From Chryseobacterium jejuense (GTDB lineage: Bacteria; Bacteroidota; Bacteroidia; Flavobacteriales; Weeksellaceae), in NCBI RefSeq assembly GCF_017877355.1, contig NZ_JAGIPR010000010.1, forward strand, positions 1 through 64,000: a stretch of 64,000 bases of DNA, written 5' to 3'. Shown here in pieces: positions 45,846 through 54,866 of this stretch; the stretch's first letter is position 1, and each line of letters begins with the position of its first letter. Position numbers and translations under genes: made by a program. The notes beneath the pieces are model-generated. The model did no database searches. It worked only from the letters and a program-made list of their open reading frames with translations, and was not told the DNA's origin.

Positions 45846-46586
45846 CTATTTGTGTAGCGCTTTAATATATTTTTCTAGGGCCATAGTCATAGAAGGAGTT
45901 TCCTTCGTAGGAGCCATTAGATCTACTTTTAATCCCGCTTCTTCCGCTGCAGCCAAAGTCGTGTTACCGAAAACTCCGATCTTTGTTTCATCCTGTTTGA
46001 AGTCAGGGAAATTCTGTTGTAGAGATTTGATTCCTTGTGGGCTGAAGAAGATCAACATATCGTAATCTTGAATGTTGATATCAGTCAGGTCACTACATAC
46101 AGTACGGTACATAATTGCTCTTGTCCATTCAATATTTGCAGAATCCAAAGTTTTTACAATGTCCGGACTTAAAACATCTGAAGATGGCAACAGATATTTT
46201 TCAGTAGGAAACTTCTTGAACAGAGGAAGTAGATCTGAGAAGTTTTTCTCCCCAAAGCTGATCTTTCTTTTTCTATACACAATGTGCTTCTGAAGATAAT
46301 TGGCAATTGCTTCCGACTGGCAGATGTATCTCATTGTATCTGGAACTGCAAAACGCAATTCTTCTGCAAGTCTGAAATAATGGTCAATAGCATTTTTACT
46401 GGTAAAAATGATACCGGTATATTGCGTCAGATCTATTTTCTGAGTTCTGAGCTCTTTATTGTCAACCCCTTCGACGTGGATAAATGGACGGAAATCAATC
46501 TTTATTTTTTCCTTCTTCGCTATATCCAGATATGGAGAAGACTCACTAGGCGCTGGTTGAGAAACCAATATAGACTTTATTCTCAT
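45846..46586 (-). CDS. hemD: Uroporphyrinogen-III synthase
   Basis: 246 residues from the ATG at 46586 (MRIKSILVSQPAPSE); an upstream in-frame start at 46652 would overlap the DUF4271 gene. HemD cyclises hydroxymethylbilane with inversion of ring D in tetrapyrrole synthesis. The family is poorly conserved, but VSQPAPSESSPYLDIAKK, the YTGIIFTSKNAIDHYF segment, DMLIFFSPQGIKSLQ and GVFGNTTLAAAEEAGLKVDL fit its two-domain fold. The same pairing with a DUF4271 gene is usual in flavobacteria, supporting the call. Confidence 0.87.
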   Translation of the reverse strand: MRIKSILVSQPAPSESSPYLDIAKKEKIKIDFRPFIHVEGVDNKELRTQKIDLTQYTGIIFTSKNAIDHYFRLAEELRFAVPDTMRYICQSEAIANYLQKHIVYRKRKISFGEKNFSDLLPLFKKFPTEKYLLPSSDVLSPDIVKTLDSANIEWTRAIMYRTVCSDLTDINIQDYDMLIFFSPQGIKSLQQNFPDFKQDETKIGVFGNTTLAAAEEAGLKVDLMAPTKETPSMTMALEKYIKALHK

Positions 46587-46597
46587 CTTTGACTTTA

Positions 46598-47266
46598 TTA
46601 AAAAAATAACAGCTTCCAAAGCAGTAATAATGGTGTGATTTGGAGCGTGCAAATATACAAAAATTTATAATACCATTTCTCCGGAAGAATCTTGTTCTTG
46701 TGAAATAAATAGAAAAAAACTTTGAAAATGAATACAAAAGAAAAGAAGAAGAAATAATATAAGAAGGTTTTATTTCTGTCTATAGGGAAGTAATAATGGG
46801 TAACACACAAAATTATCATCAAAAAAGACAGGATAAAATAGAATTTGGTGGAGGTGAAATAAAAAATAGTCCATTTTTTTCCATCCCCTATACTTTGATA
46901 GAATAAATAACCTAATGTTGATTTTATCAGATAAAAAAACATAACTGCCAGCAAGGTGTACCCAAACTTATTAAGCTGGTATCCCAAAATCTGCAGATCT
47001 GCAATAAACTTAGGAACTACCGGAATATACTGAGAGATCAGTACGGATAAAGTAAGTGTAATTACACAGGATGTAATAATCCAGCTCGGAAGGTTATTGC
47101 TTGCATCAAAATACTTTTGAAGCAGAAAATCTTTAAGACTGGCATCTCTCTCTATAATGTTCATCATAAAAACATATAAAAAGATACAGCCTATAAGTAT
47201 AAAAATTACCCAATCGTTATTCTCAGGTATTCTTACATGATTGATGTAGTTTGGTGATGACGGCAA
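46598..47266 (-). CDS. DUF4271 membrane protein
   Basis: 222 residues with six or so hydrophobic helices (for example VIFILIGCIFLYVFMMNI, WIITSCVITLTLSVLI, FGYTLLAVMFFYLIKS, FYFILSFLMIILCVTH) and the ERDASLKDFLLQKYFDASNN loop. The family is Bacteroidota-specific and typically precedes hemD, as here (11 bases apart). The role is unknown; the link to haem synthesis is positional. Confidence 0.85.
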   Translation of the reverse strand: MPSSPNYINHVRIPENNDWVIFILIGCIFLYVFMMNIIERDASLKDFLLQKYFDASNNLPSWIITSCVITLTLSVLISQYIPVVPKFIADLQILGYQLNKFGYTLLAVMFFYLIKSTLGYLFYQSIGDGKKWTIFYFTSTKFYFILSFLMIILCVTHYYFPIDRNKTFLYYFFFFSFVFIFKVFFYLFHKNKILPEKWYYKFLYICTLQITPLLLLWKLLFF

Positions 47267-47489
47267 ATTTTAAGTTTTTTATTTTTTTATTTAACTATAA
47301 ATAACACAACTTGGCATAGAATTTCTTTATTGCTTCATCTGTTAAATTTAATATTACAATCTATTTTTCATTGATGATATGGAGCATTCAAAACTGTAGA
47401 AAACAATTTTTGTCTAATCCCGGAATCTTTGAAAAAGATTTTTGCAAAATTATAGATTATTTTGTATAAAATAAAAAGGTTAAATAAAC

Positions 47490-47497
47490 TATCTTTG
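47490..47497 (+). promoter_or_regulatory. -7 box for the GT2 gene
   Basis: TATCTTTG matches TAnnTTTG; a TTG lies at 47462-47464, slightly far (25 bases). It ends nine bases before the ATG at 47507, which implies a very short leader and rules out the longer ORF start at 47462. Confidence 0.55.
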
Positions 47498-47506
47498 CAA
47501 ACTGAA

Positions 47507-48223
47507 ATGAAAAAACTCGTCATAATCCCAACATATAACGAAAAGGAAAATATTGAAAATATTATTTCCGCGGTTTTTGCATTGGAGGATGACTTTCATA
47601 TCTTAGTAGTGGATGATTCTTCTCCAGATGGAACAGCGGATGTAGTAAAGGAATTACAGAATAAATATCCACATTATCTGCACCTTTCGATAAGACATAT
47701 TAAAGATGGCTTAGGGAAAGCCTATATTCATGGGTTTAAGTGGGCGATCGAAAATAAATATGACTATATTTTTGAAATGGATGCCGATTTTTCGCATAAC
47801 CCTAATGATCTACCTAAACTTTTTGAAGCCTGCCTGAATGCAGATATGGCCATCGGTTCCCGCTATTCAAAAGGAGTGAATGTGGTGAACTGGCCAATGG
47901 GAAGAGTTTTGTTATCTTATTTTGCATCAAAATATGTGAGATTTATTCTAGGACTTTCTATCCATGATACCACAGCCGGTTTTGTCTGCTTTTCACGAAA
48001 AGTATTGGAAGAAATCGGGTTGGATAATGTAAGATTGAAAGGATATGGATTTCAGATAGAAATGAAATTCAGAGCCTTTAAAAAAGGGTTCAGAATTGTA
48101 GAAGTTCCTATTATATTTACCAATAGAATTTTAGGAGAAAGCAAAATGAACGGTGGAATTATCCATGAAGCTGTTTTTGGTGTTTTAAACTTAAAATGGA
48201 AGTCAATCATCAATAGATTATAA
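47507..48223 (+). CDS. Polyprenol-phosphate mannosyltransferase (DPM1-like GT2)
   Basis: 238 residues from the ATG at 47507. A GT2 fold with IIPTYNEKENIENI (N-terminal nucleotide-sugar loop), VVDDSSPDGTADVV, FEMDADFSHNP (the metal-binding DAD motif), GSRYSKGVNVVNWP and DTTAGFVCFSRKVLE. This pattern is that of dolichol/polyprenol-phosphate mannose synthases, which load mannose from GDP-mannose onto a lipid carrier. It lacks the C-terminal membrane helices of some homologues. A DUF4296 lipoprotein gene follows after 10 bases. Confidence 0.9.
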   Translation: MKKLVIIPTYNEKENIENIISAVFALEDDFHILVVDDSSPDGTADVVKELQNKYPHYLHLSIRHIKDGLGKAYIHGFKWAIENKYDYIFEMDADFSHNPNDLPKLFEACLNADMAIGSRYSKGVNVVNWPMGRVLLSYFASKYVRFILGLSIHDTTAGFVCFSRKVLEEIGLDNVRLKGYGFQIEMKFRAFKKGFRIVEVPIIFTNRILGESKMNGGIIHEAVFGVLNLKWKSIINRL

Positions 48224-48233
48224 AAATAAGCAG

Positions 48234-48599
48234 ATGAAAAATTTGATTCTTGTTTTTGTTTTTCTGGGGCTTTTTTCATGTAGTGATTATATCGATAAGC
48301 CTAAAAATCTGATCGATCAGGATGTGATGGCAGAAGTTGTTGCAGAGCTTGTGATGAACGATCAGGTTAACTTTATGTATCAGAACAGAAATATGGAAGC
48401 TGGTACAAGGTTTATTTTAAAATCTCATAATATAAAACCGGATGACTTTGTTGAAAGTTTTAAATATTATGTGATTAAAGAAGAAATGGAAGGCATAGCA
48501 AATGATGCACAGCAAATTTTACTGAAGAAAGATCCCAAGGCGGATCAATATGTAAAAGATAAGCTGAAAAAGGCTGAATTAGGAATGCCTCAAAAATAA
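48234..48599 (+). CDS. DUF4296 lipoprotein
   Basis: 121 residues with lipobox LFSC (Cys16) and a short helical body: LIDQDVMAEVVAELVMND, SHNIKPDDFVESFKYYV and the Lys-rich end. It matches the small Bacteroidota family DUF4296 by pattern. Function unknown. It sits 10 bases behind the GT2 gene and upstream of tgt, an arrangement I associate with flavobacteria. Confidence 0.82.
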   Translation: MKNLILVFVFLGLFSCSDYIDKPKNLIDQDVMAEVVAELVMNDQVNFMYQNRNMEAGTRFILKSHNIKPDDFVESFKYYVIKEEMEGIANDAQQILLKKDPKADQYVKDKLKKAELGMPQK

Positions 48600-48668
48600 A
48601 TAATGATGTAGCGGGTTTTGCCCGGACAATGATAATTGCTGATCGCAGTGAGCTAAAAAAGTGTACAA

Positions 48669-49799
48669 ATGAAATTTTTTAATATCGAAAAAACCTCTGA
48701 AGGAAAAGCTAGGGCAGGGGAGATTACTACAGACCACGGGAAGATTGAAACTCCCATTTTTATGCCGGTAGGAACTGTTGCAAGTGTAAAAACAGTTCAT
48801 CAGAGAGAATTAAAAGAAGACATTAAAGCCCAGATTATTTTGGGAAATACTTACCACCTTTATCTTCGTCCAGGAATGGAAACGATGCAGGATGCCGGTG
48901 GTCTACATAAATTCATGAACTGGGATCTTCCTATTCTTACAGATTCAGGAGGTTTTCAGGTGTTCTCGTTAGCGAGTAACAGAAAAATGACCGAAGAAGG
49001 AGCAAGGTTCAAGTCTCATATTGACGGAAGCTATCACATGTTCTCTCCTGAAAGATCAATGGAAATCCAGAGACAGATTGGAGCAGACATTTTCATGGCT
49101 TTTGACGAATGTACACCTTATCCATGTGATTACAACCAGGCGAAATCATCTATGGAGCTTACCCACCGTTGGCTGAAAAGATGTATTGACTGGACTAATA
49201 ACAATCCTGAATTATACGGACATAAGCAAAGACTTTTCCCAATTGTTCAGGGATCTACTTATTCAGACTTAAGAAAAATTTCTGCAGAAGTAATTTCTGA
49301 AGCAGGAGCTGAAGGAAATGCTATCGGAGGGCTTTCTGTAGGAGAGCCTGAAGAGGAAATGTACAGAATCACTGATGAAGTAACAGATATCCTTCCAAAA
49401 GAAAAACCAAGATACCTTATGGGAGTGGGAACTCCTTGGAATATTCTTGAATCTATCGGATTAGGAATTGATATGATGGATTGCGTTATGCCTACCAGAA
49501 ATGCCAGAAATGCAATGCTTTTCACATGGCAAGGGGTAATGAATCTTAAAAACGAAAAATGGAAGCGTGATTTCTCGCCTTTGGATGAATTCGGAACCAG
49601 CTTTGTGGATCATGAATATTCAAAAGCGTATCTTCGTCACCTGTTTGTATCCAAAGAATATCTGGCAAAACAGATTGCTTCAATTCATAATCTTGCGTTT
49701 TACCTTGATCTGGTAAAAGTAGCAAGAGAGCACATCATAGCAGGAGACTTCTATGAGTGGAAAAATTCTGTAGTACCTGTTCTTAGACAAAGACTGTAA
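48669..49799 (+). CDS. tgt: tRNA-guanine transglycosylase
   Basis: 376 residues. Exchanges guanine-34 of tRNAs with GUN anticodons for preQ1 on the way to queuosine. Active-site pieces are present: DSGGFQVFSL with the catalytic acid/base Asp, GGLSVGEP, and MDCVMPTRNARN with the nucleophile Asp. The zinc site is not canonical. Where E. coli Tgt has CDCYTC, this protein has GTSFVD, so all three cysteine ligands are missing, although the IHNL histidine remains. I recall the same in other Bacteroidota Tgt sequences. It is followed after 7 bases by the LptF/G gene. Confidence 0.95.
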   Translation: MKFFNIEKTSEGKARAGEITTDHGKIETPIFMPVGTVASVKTVHQRELKEDIKAQIILGNTYHLYLRPGMETMQDAGGLHKFMNWDLPILTDSGGFQVFSLASNRKMTEEGARFKSHIDGSYHMFSPERSMEIQRQIGADIFMAFDECTPYPCDYNQAKSSMELTHRWLKRCIDWTNNNPELYGHKQRLFPIVQGSTYSDLRKISAEVISEAGAEGNAIGGLSVGEPEEEMYRITDEVTDILPKEKPRYLMGVGTPWNILESIGLGIDMMDCVMPTRNARNAMLFTWQGVMNLKNEKWKRDFSPLDEFGTSFVDHEYSKAYLRHLFVSKEYLAKQIASIHNLAFYLDLVKVAREHIIAGDFYEWKNSVVPVLRQRL

Positions 49800-49806
49800 A
49801 AGACAT

Positions 49807-50919
49807 ATGCTTAAGATTGTAGACAGATATATCATTAAAAAATACCTTGGAACTTTTAGTTTCATGCTGGTACTATTGTCTATAGTGGTACTTGTTATCG
49901 ATGTTCAGCAAAAGATCCCAAGGATAGAAAATGCAAAAGCTCTTGATCCCAAATTAGATCTTGGGTATTTCCTGATTCATTTTTATCCTTTCTGGATTAT
50001 TAATCTTGTGGTGACATTCCTTTCCATCCTGGTATTTATCACTGTGATCTATTTCACATCCAGAATGGCCAATAACACTGAAATTGTGGCTATTATCAGC
50101 AGTGGTGCCAGTTTCCATAGATTTTCAAAACCTTATCTCTATACTTCGATTCTGATTGCATTGATGGCACTCGTGGTGTATCATTTGGTGCTCCCTTGGG
50201 CAAATATCAAGAAAAATGAACTGGAAGCATATACTTATAATGCTGCTAATAAAGAAAAAATTCTTGGAACTGCTCCAGCCTCTTCACAGCTAAGCAGAAC
50301 TGAATATATCTTTGTAGATTCCTGGAATAAAAGAGAAAAAAGAGGATCCAGCTTTGTATATCAAAAGTTCGATACCCATAGAAAAATGGTGTACGAATTA
50401 AAAGCCAGTGAAGTATATTGGGATCAGGACAAAAAACAGTTTGTTCTAAATAATTATCTGGAAAAAACCATCAATAAAGATAATACAGAGAAACTGAATA
50501 ATGGGATAGAGCTTAGAAAAAACTACAGCCATTCTCCTGAAGAACTTTTCCCGAATGAACTTTTAGGACAAAATAAAACCACACCGGAACTTTTAAAATT
50601 CATAGAAAGAGAAAAAGCCAGAGGAAACAGTAACCTGAATTCTTATCTGAATGAGCTTCATCAAAGAACTTCAATGCCGGTTTCTATTATTATTCTTACT
50701 TTCCTTGCTCTTTCCCTTTCTTCTCAAAAGAAAAGAGGAGGTTTGGGGATTAATCTTGCTATCGGAATTTCATTGGCCTTCCTTTTTGTCTTTTCATTTG
50801 AAGCTTTAAAGGTGGTTTCAGAGAATAAGAGTTTGTCACCAGCTTTGGCGATGTGGCTGCCTAATTTGGTATTTCTTCCGCTTACTCTATATCTTTATAT
50901 CAAAAGAGCGAATCAGTAA
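49807..50919 (+). CDS. LptF/LptG family permease
   Basis: 370 residues. It begins with the family motif LKIVDRYIIKKYLGTFSFML. Three N-terminal membrane helices, a periplasmic beta-jellyroll-like region (about 130-260), and three C-terminal helices (MPVSIIILTFLALSLSS, LGINLAIGISLAFLFVFSFEAL, LAMWLPNLVFLPLTLYLYI) give the LptF/G topology. Such proteins form the inner-membrane part of the lipopolysaccharide export ABC machine. Whether this is the LptF or LptG equivalent is not decidable. The 3' end overlaps birA tail-to-tail by 7 bases. Confidence 0.92.
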   Translation: MLKIVDRYIIKKYLGTFSFMLVLLSIVVLVIDVQQKIPRIENAKALDPKLDLGYFLIHFYPFWIINLVVTFLSILVFITVIYFTSRMANNTEIVAIISSGASFHRFSKPYLYTSILIALMALVVYHLVLPWANIKKNELEAYTYNAANKEKILGTAPASSQLSRTEYIFVDSWNKREKRGSSFVYQKFDTHRKMVYELKASEVYWDQDKKQFVLNNYLEKTINKDNTEKLNNGIELRKNYSHSPEELFPNELLGQNKTTPELLKFIEREKARGNSNLNSYLNELHQRTSMPVSIIILTFLALSLSSQKKRGGLGINLAIGISLAFLFVFSFEALKVVSENKSLSPALAMWLPNLVFLPLTLYLYIKRANQ

Positions 50920-51629
50920 AGAAGTTTTACTTCTTTGTGATAGAAAGAACGCAGACCATCATTTTCCAATTCGATCCAAAGTTCACCCTTTTTATCGGCA
51001 TTTCGGATGATGCCATTTTGTCTCTCTTTTTCAATTTCAAAGACTGAGATCTCATCCTTTCGGAATAAGTTTTTATTGAAGTTGTCTAGAATTTCCTGGT
51101 CAGAAGGAATATTTTTCAGTTTCTCTGACAAGAATTCATGAAGGTTTAAACTAAGCTCTTCAAGATCAAATTCCTTCCCTGTCTGCGTTAGAAGTGAACC
51201 AGCATTCGATATTTCTTCAAATTTGTCCTGAAGAATATTAATTCCCGTTCCGATAATGAAATAATTATTTTGATTAATTTTTTTCTTTTCAATCAAAATT
51301 CCAACGATTTTTTTACCTTTAAGGATAATATCATTCGGCCATTTGATTTTTACGTCATTATCAGCCAAATTGGCAAGGAAATCCCTTACAAGTATTGCGG
51401 TATAATAATTGAATATAAAGTGGGAGCACAAGATGTTTTGAGTATTCACTGCCAGCGTATAAGCCAGATTTTTTCCGGCGGTAGGAGTCCAGGTATTTCC
51501 ATACTGGCCACGGCCTTTAGTTTGATTGAAAGTATGCAATCCTATAAAATCTGAATCTTCGTAAAGTAAAAACTTTGATATTTCGTCATTAGTAGAAGAA
51601 CATTCTTTCAGATAGAAGAGTTGGCTCAT
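50913..51629 (-). CDS. birA: Biotin-[acetyl-CoA-carboxylase] ligase
   Basis: 238 residues, catalytic part only with no N-terminal DNA-binding domain, so it is not a BirA repressor. Motifs: STNDEISKFL, KGRGQYGNTWTP (biotin/AMP loop; GRGRxGR in E. coli), NLAYTLAV, IKWPNDI and KKIVGILIE. It attaches biotin to the acetyl-CoA carboxylase carrier protein. It is transcribed divergently from rsfS. Confidence 0.93.
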   Translation of the reverse strand: MSQLFYLKECSSTNDEISKFLLYEDSDFIGLHTFNQTKGRGQYGNTWTPTAGKNLAYTLAVNTQNILCSHFIFNYYTAILVRDFLANLADNDVKIKWPNDIILKGKKIVGILIEKKKINQNNYFIIGTGINILQDKFEEISNAGSLLTQTGKEFDLEELSLNLHEFLSEKLKNIPSDQEILDNFNKNLFRKDEISVFEIEKERQNGIIRNADKKGELWIELENDGLRSFYHKEVKLLY

Positions 51630-51688
51630 TTAAGAAAACTTTAAGACATTAAGGGGGTAAAAGTAAGGTTAAAGTAAAGAAAAAACAA

Positions 51689-51696
51689 TAAATTTG
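51689..51696 (+). promoter_or_regulatory. -7 box for rsfS-ftsH
   Basis: TAAATTTG matches TAnnTTTG, 20 bases before the rsfS ATG. No clear TTG upstream. Confidence 0.5.
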
Positions 51697-51716
51697 CAGA
51701 TTATAGTATTTTTTTA

Positions 51717-52082
51717 ATGAATAAAACAGCAGAAAAACAAGCACTAATAGATAAAATCGTTGAAGCACTTCAAGACGTAAAGGGGGAAGATATTATGATC
51801 TTCGATCTTTCAAACATTGAAAACTCAGTAGCGGAGACGTTCGTAATATGTAGCGGTAACTCAAATACACAAGTTTCAGCATTAGCAGGAAGTGTAGAGA
51901 AAAAAGTGAGAAATGATCTGAAAGATAGACCTTGGCACGTTGAAGGAACTGAAAATGCAATGTGGGTATTGGTAGATTATGTTTCAGTAGTAGTTCACAT
52001 TTTCCAGAAAGATGTACGTGAATATTACGATATCGAAGAACTTTGGGGTGACGCAGTCATTACCAAAATTGAAAATGAATAA
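51717..52082 (+). CDS. rsfS: Ribosome silencing factor RsfS
   Basis: 121 residues covering the DUF143/Iojap domain: DIMIFDLSNIENSVAETFVICSG, the RPWHVEGTENAMWVLVDY block and VVVHIFQKDVREYYDIEELW. RsfS binds ribosomal protein uL14 and blocks subunit joining in starved cells. It is directly followed (21 bases) by ftsH, a typical Bacteroidota order. Confidence 0.96.
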   Translation: MNKTAEKQALIDKIVEALQDVKGEDIMIFDLSNIENSVAETFVICSGNSNTQVSALAGSVEKKVRNDLKDRPWHVEGTENAMWVLVDYVSVVVHIFQKDVREYYDIEELWGDAVITKIENE

Positions 52083-52103
52083 TAAAAATTTTAAAAAGTC
52101 TAA

Positions 52104-54125
52104 ATGAATAACAAAGGATTCAATTGGTTCTTTCCTATTGCAATCATAGCTCTTTTGCTTTTCTTTGGTTCCAATTTCCTTGGTGGAGATACAGCAAAAA
52201 CTATAGATGAAGATGGTTTCTTTAGAGAAATGCAGGCGGGGAAAGTCCAAAATATTATTATATACAAAGACATAGAGAAAGCTGATGTTTTCCTTACCAA
52301 AGAAGCAAAGTCAGCAATGGTTTCCAAAACCGGAAAGGAAAATAATCCTTTTTCAGCTTTAGATATGGCTCCAAAAGCAGATTATTCTGTAAAATATGGA
52401 GATCTTCAACTTTTCTTACAGAAATTTGAACAGATCAAAGCAACCAATCCGGCTATTAAAACAGCTAAAGATTATGGAACAGGTAAGAGTCCTTTCACAG
52501 ATATTCTTGTATCTGCACTAATCTGGATTGCTATCTTGGGATTATTCTACTTCCTTCTTTTCAGAAAGATGGGCGGCGGCGGAGGTCCTGGCGGACAGAT
52601 CTTCTCAATCGGGAAATCTAAAGCTAAGCTTTTCGATGAAAAAGAAAGAATTCAGGTAACATTTAAAGATGTTGCAGGATTGGAAGGTGCTAAAGAAGAA
52701 GTACAGGAAGTGGTAGACTTCTTGAAAAACTCTGAAAAATATACAAAATTAGGAGGTAAAATTCCCAAAGGAGTACTATTGGTAGGGCCTCCGGGAACAG
52801 GTAAAACCTTATTGGCAAAAGCTGTTGCAGGAGAAGCTAAAGTTCCTTTCTTCTCGCTTTCAGGATCTGATTTCGTGGAAATGTTTGTTGGAGTAGGAGC
52901 TTCAAGAGTAAGAGACCTTTTTGCTCAGGCGAAAGCTAAATCTCCAGCGATCATCTTTATTGATGAGATTGATGCCATAGGACGTGCAAGAGGAAAAAGT
53001 AATTTCTCAGGCGGAAACGATGAAAGAGAAAACACCTTGAACCAGCTTCTTACTGAAATGGATGGTTTCGGAACAGATGTGAATGTGATTGTAATGGCGG
53101 CTACCAACAGAGCAGATATCCTTGATAAAGCCTTGATGAGAGCAGGACGTTTTGACCGTTCAATCTATGTAGACCTTCCGGAATTACATGAAAGAAAAGA
53201 CATTTTTGATGTTCATTTAAAGAAAATCAAACTTGATGATAATGTAGATAGAGATTTCTTAGCAAAACAAACTCCTGGATTCAGTGGAGCGGATATTGCT
53301 AATGTTTGTAACGAAGCAGCATTGATTGCAGCGAGATACAACCATACCTCTGTTACAAAACAGGACTTCCTGGATGCAGTAGATAGAATTATTGGTGGAC
53401 TTGAAAAGAAAAATATGGCGATTAAGCCATCTGAGAAAAGAAGAGTGGCTTATCATGAGGCAGGTCACGCTACAATCTCTTGGCTGGTTGAGCATGCATC
53501 ACCACTTTTAAAAGTAACCATTGTCCCAAGAGGACGCTCATTAGGTGCCGCTTGGTATCTTCCGGAAGAAAGACAGCTTACCACTACTGAACAGATGTTG
53601 GATGAAATGTGTGCAACATTAGGAGGTAGAGCAGCAGAGCAGGTGATCTTCAATAATATTTCAACAGGAGCACTTTCTGATCTGGAAACTGTTACGAAAA
53701 GAGCGCAGGCTATGGTTACGATCTATGGTTTAAGCCCAAATATCGGAAACATTTCTTATTATGACAGTTCAGGCCAGTCTGAATATTCTTTCGGAAAGCC
53801 GTATTCTGAAGAAACTGCTACAAAAATTGATGTAGAGATCAAAGCGATTATCGAAAATCAATATGAAAGAGCTGTAAGAATCTTGGATGAGAATAAAGAT
53901 AAACTAGATGCTTTAGCGAATAAGCTTTTAGAAAAAGAAGTGATCTTCCGTGAAGACTTAGAAGAAATCTTTGGTAAAAGAGCTTGGGATCCTGAATTGA
54001 CAGAGAAACCGGTTACCAATACAATTCCTGAAAAAGATCAGCCTGAAGTGTTGGAAACGCCTCAGATTAAAGAAAAAGAGGAGGAAAGCGAAATACAGGC
54101 TCCAGAAAGCCCAACACAGCTTTAA
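52104..54125 (+). CDS. ftsH: ATP-dependent zinc metalloprotease FtsH
   Basis: 673 residues. Two membrane helices (about 8-27 and 132-153) flank a periplasmic domain. The AAA+ module has Walker A GPPGTGKT (228-235), Walker B IIFIDEIDAIG, pore motif around FVGVGAS and SRH with MRAGRFDR. The M41 protease has zinc site HEAGH (451-455). The C-terminal 40 residues are an acidic, Pro-rich tail, longer than in E. coli. FtsH degrades misfolded membrane proteins and regulators such as LpxC. A strong terminator follows. Confidence 0.97.
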   Translation: MNNKGFNWFFPIAIIALLLFFGSNFLGGDTAKTIDEDGFFREMQAGKVQNIIIYKDIEKADVFLTKEAKSAMVSKTGKENNPFSALDMAPKADYSVKYGDLQLFLQKFEQIKATNPAIKTAKDYGTGKSPFTDILVSALIWIAILGLFYFLLFRKMGGGGGPGGQIFSIGKSKAKLFDEKERIQVTFKDVAGLEGAKEEVQEVVDFLKNSEKYTKLGGKIPKGVLLVGPPGTGKTLLAKAVAGEAKVPFFSLSGSDFVEMFVGVGASRVRDLFAQAKAKSPAIIFIDEIDAIGRARGKSNFSGGNDERENTLNQLLTEMDGFGTDVNVIVMAATNRADILDKALMRAGRFDRSIYVDLPELHERKDIFDVHLKKIKLDDNVDRDFLAKQTPGFSGADIANVCNEAALIAARYNHTSVTKQDFLDAVDRIIGGLEKKNMAIKPSEKRRVAYHEAGHATISWLVEHASPLLKVTIVPRGRSLGAAWYLPEERQLTTTEQMLDEMCATLGGRAAEQVIFNNISTGALSDLETVTKRAQAMVTIYGLSPNIGNISYYDSSGQSEYSFGKPYSEETATKIDVEIKAIIENQYERAVRILDENKDKLDALANKLLEKEVIFREDLEEIFGKRAWDPELTEKPVTNTIPEKDQPEVLETPQIKEKEEESEIQAPESPTQL

Positions 54126-54148
54126 AATCCTTAAAAAATAGGAAATAT

Positions 54149-54183
54149 AAAACCTGACAACTTTAAAATTGTCAGGTTTTTTC
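54149..54183 (+). terminator. Terminator after ftsH
   Basis: Stem AAAACCTGACAA/TTGTCAGGTTTT with an 8-base loop and continuing T-run. Confidence 0.93.
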
Positions 54184-54200
54184 ATATTTAAGGAGATATT

Positions 54201-54233
54201 TTGGAATCTATTGTAATTTATTTTCTATTTTTG
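54201..54233 (+). promoter_or_regulatory. Promoter for LUD-cdsA-psd
   Basis: TTG (54201-54203), 22 bases, then TATTTTTG (54226-54233). Both parts fit the Bacteroidota consensus. It lies 28 bases before the LUD start codon, right after the ftsH terminator. Confidence 0.65.
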
Positions 54234-54260
54234 TATAAAGTTGACTAAAAATAGATTAAG

Positions 54261-54842
54261 TTGAATTTATTCAAGAGGATTGTAAGCAAACTTACCAACC
54301 AGCCTGAAGAAGAAGAAAACCAGAGCCTGGAGAAGCTTGGGGATTCGCTAAAAAATGCGGATCTCGACTATAAGTTTGCGCAATTATTTACGCATTCGGG
54401 GGGATTTTTTAATTATTGTGCAGATGAAGCGGAGGCTCTACAAACTTTAAATCAAATTATCAAAATAGAAGGTATTAACAATCTTTTCTGTTGGGATAAG
54501 GAACTTCAGAACTTCTTAAACGTTGTGAAATCTCCTTATACGTCAGAATTGCAGTCATCCAATGATGCTGCATTTATCACTTGTGAATATCTGATTGCGT
54601 ATGATGGCAGAATTATGCTTTCACACAATAATATTCTTCATTATCATTCTTCAAGGCTACCGGATAGGATTATCATCATTGCCAATGTTTCACAGATTGT
54701 AAACAACCTGAATGATGCCATGGGGAAAATAAAAAGAAACGGAAATATCAAGAACCTTACTTCCATCAGCGGAAGCCAGTCTAAAATGGACAGTTCTTCG
54801 AATTCCAATACAAAACTGTTTTTATTGCTGCTTGAAGATTAA
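54261..54842 (+). CDS. LUD domain protein (LutC-like)
   Basis: 193 residues, start codon TTG at 54261; no ATG lies near enough to replace it. The pattern LFTHSGGFFNYCADEAEAL, SNDAAFITCEYLIAYDGRIML and DRIIIIANVSQIVNNL matches the LUD domain of LutC/YkgG. In lactate utilisation LutC works with iron-sulfur proteins, but no lutA or lutB is nearby. Here the gene is fixed between ftsH and cdsA, so a distinct role in Bacteroidota is likely. First gene of a three-gene unit. Confidence 0.86.
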   Translation: MNLFKRIVSKLTNQPEEEENQSLEKLGDSLKNADLDYKFAQLFTHSGGFFNYCADEAEALQTLNQIIKIEGINNLFCWDKELQNFLNVVKSPYTSELQSSNDAAFITCEYLIAYDGRIMLSHNNILHYHSSRLPDRIIIIANVSQIVNNLNDAMGKIKRNGNIKNLTSISGSQSKMDSSSNSNTKLFLLLLED

Positions 54843-54866
54843 GCACCCACTACTAAATTTTAAATT

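Noticed and set aside
50913..51629. BirA as a biotin operon repressor
   Set aside because: Protein lacks the N-terminal winged-helix domain; ligase only.
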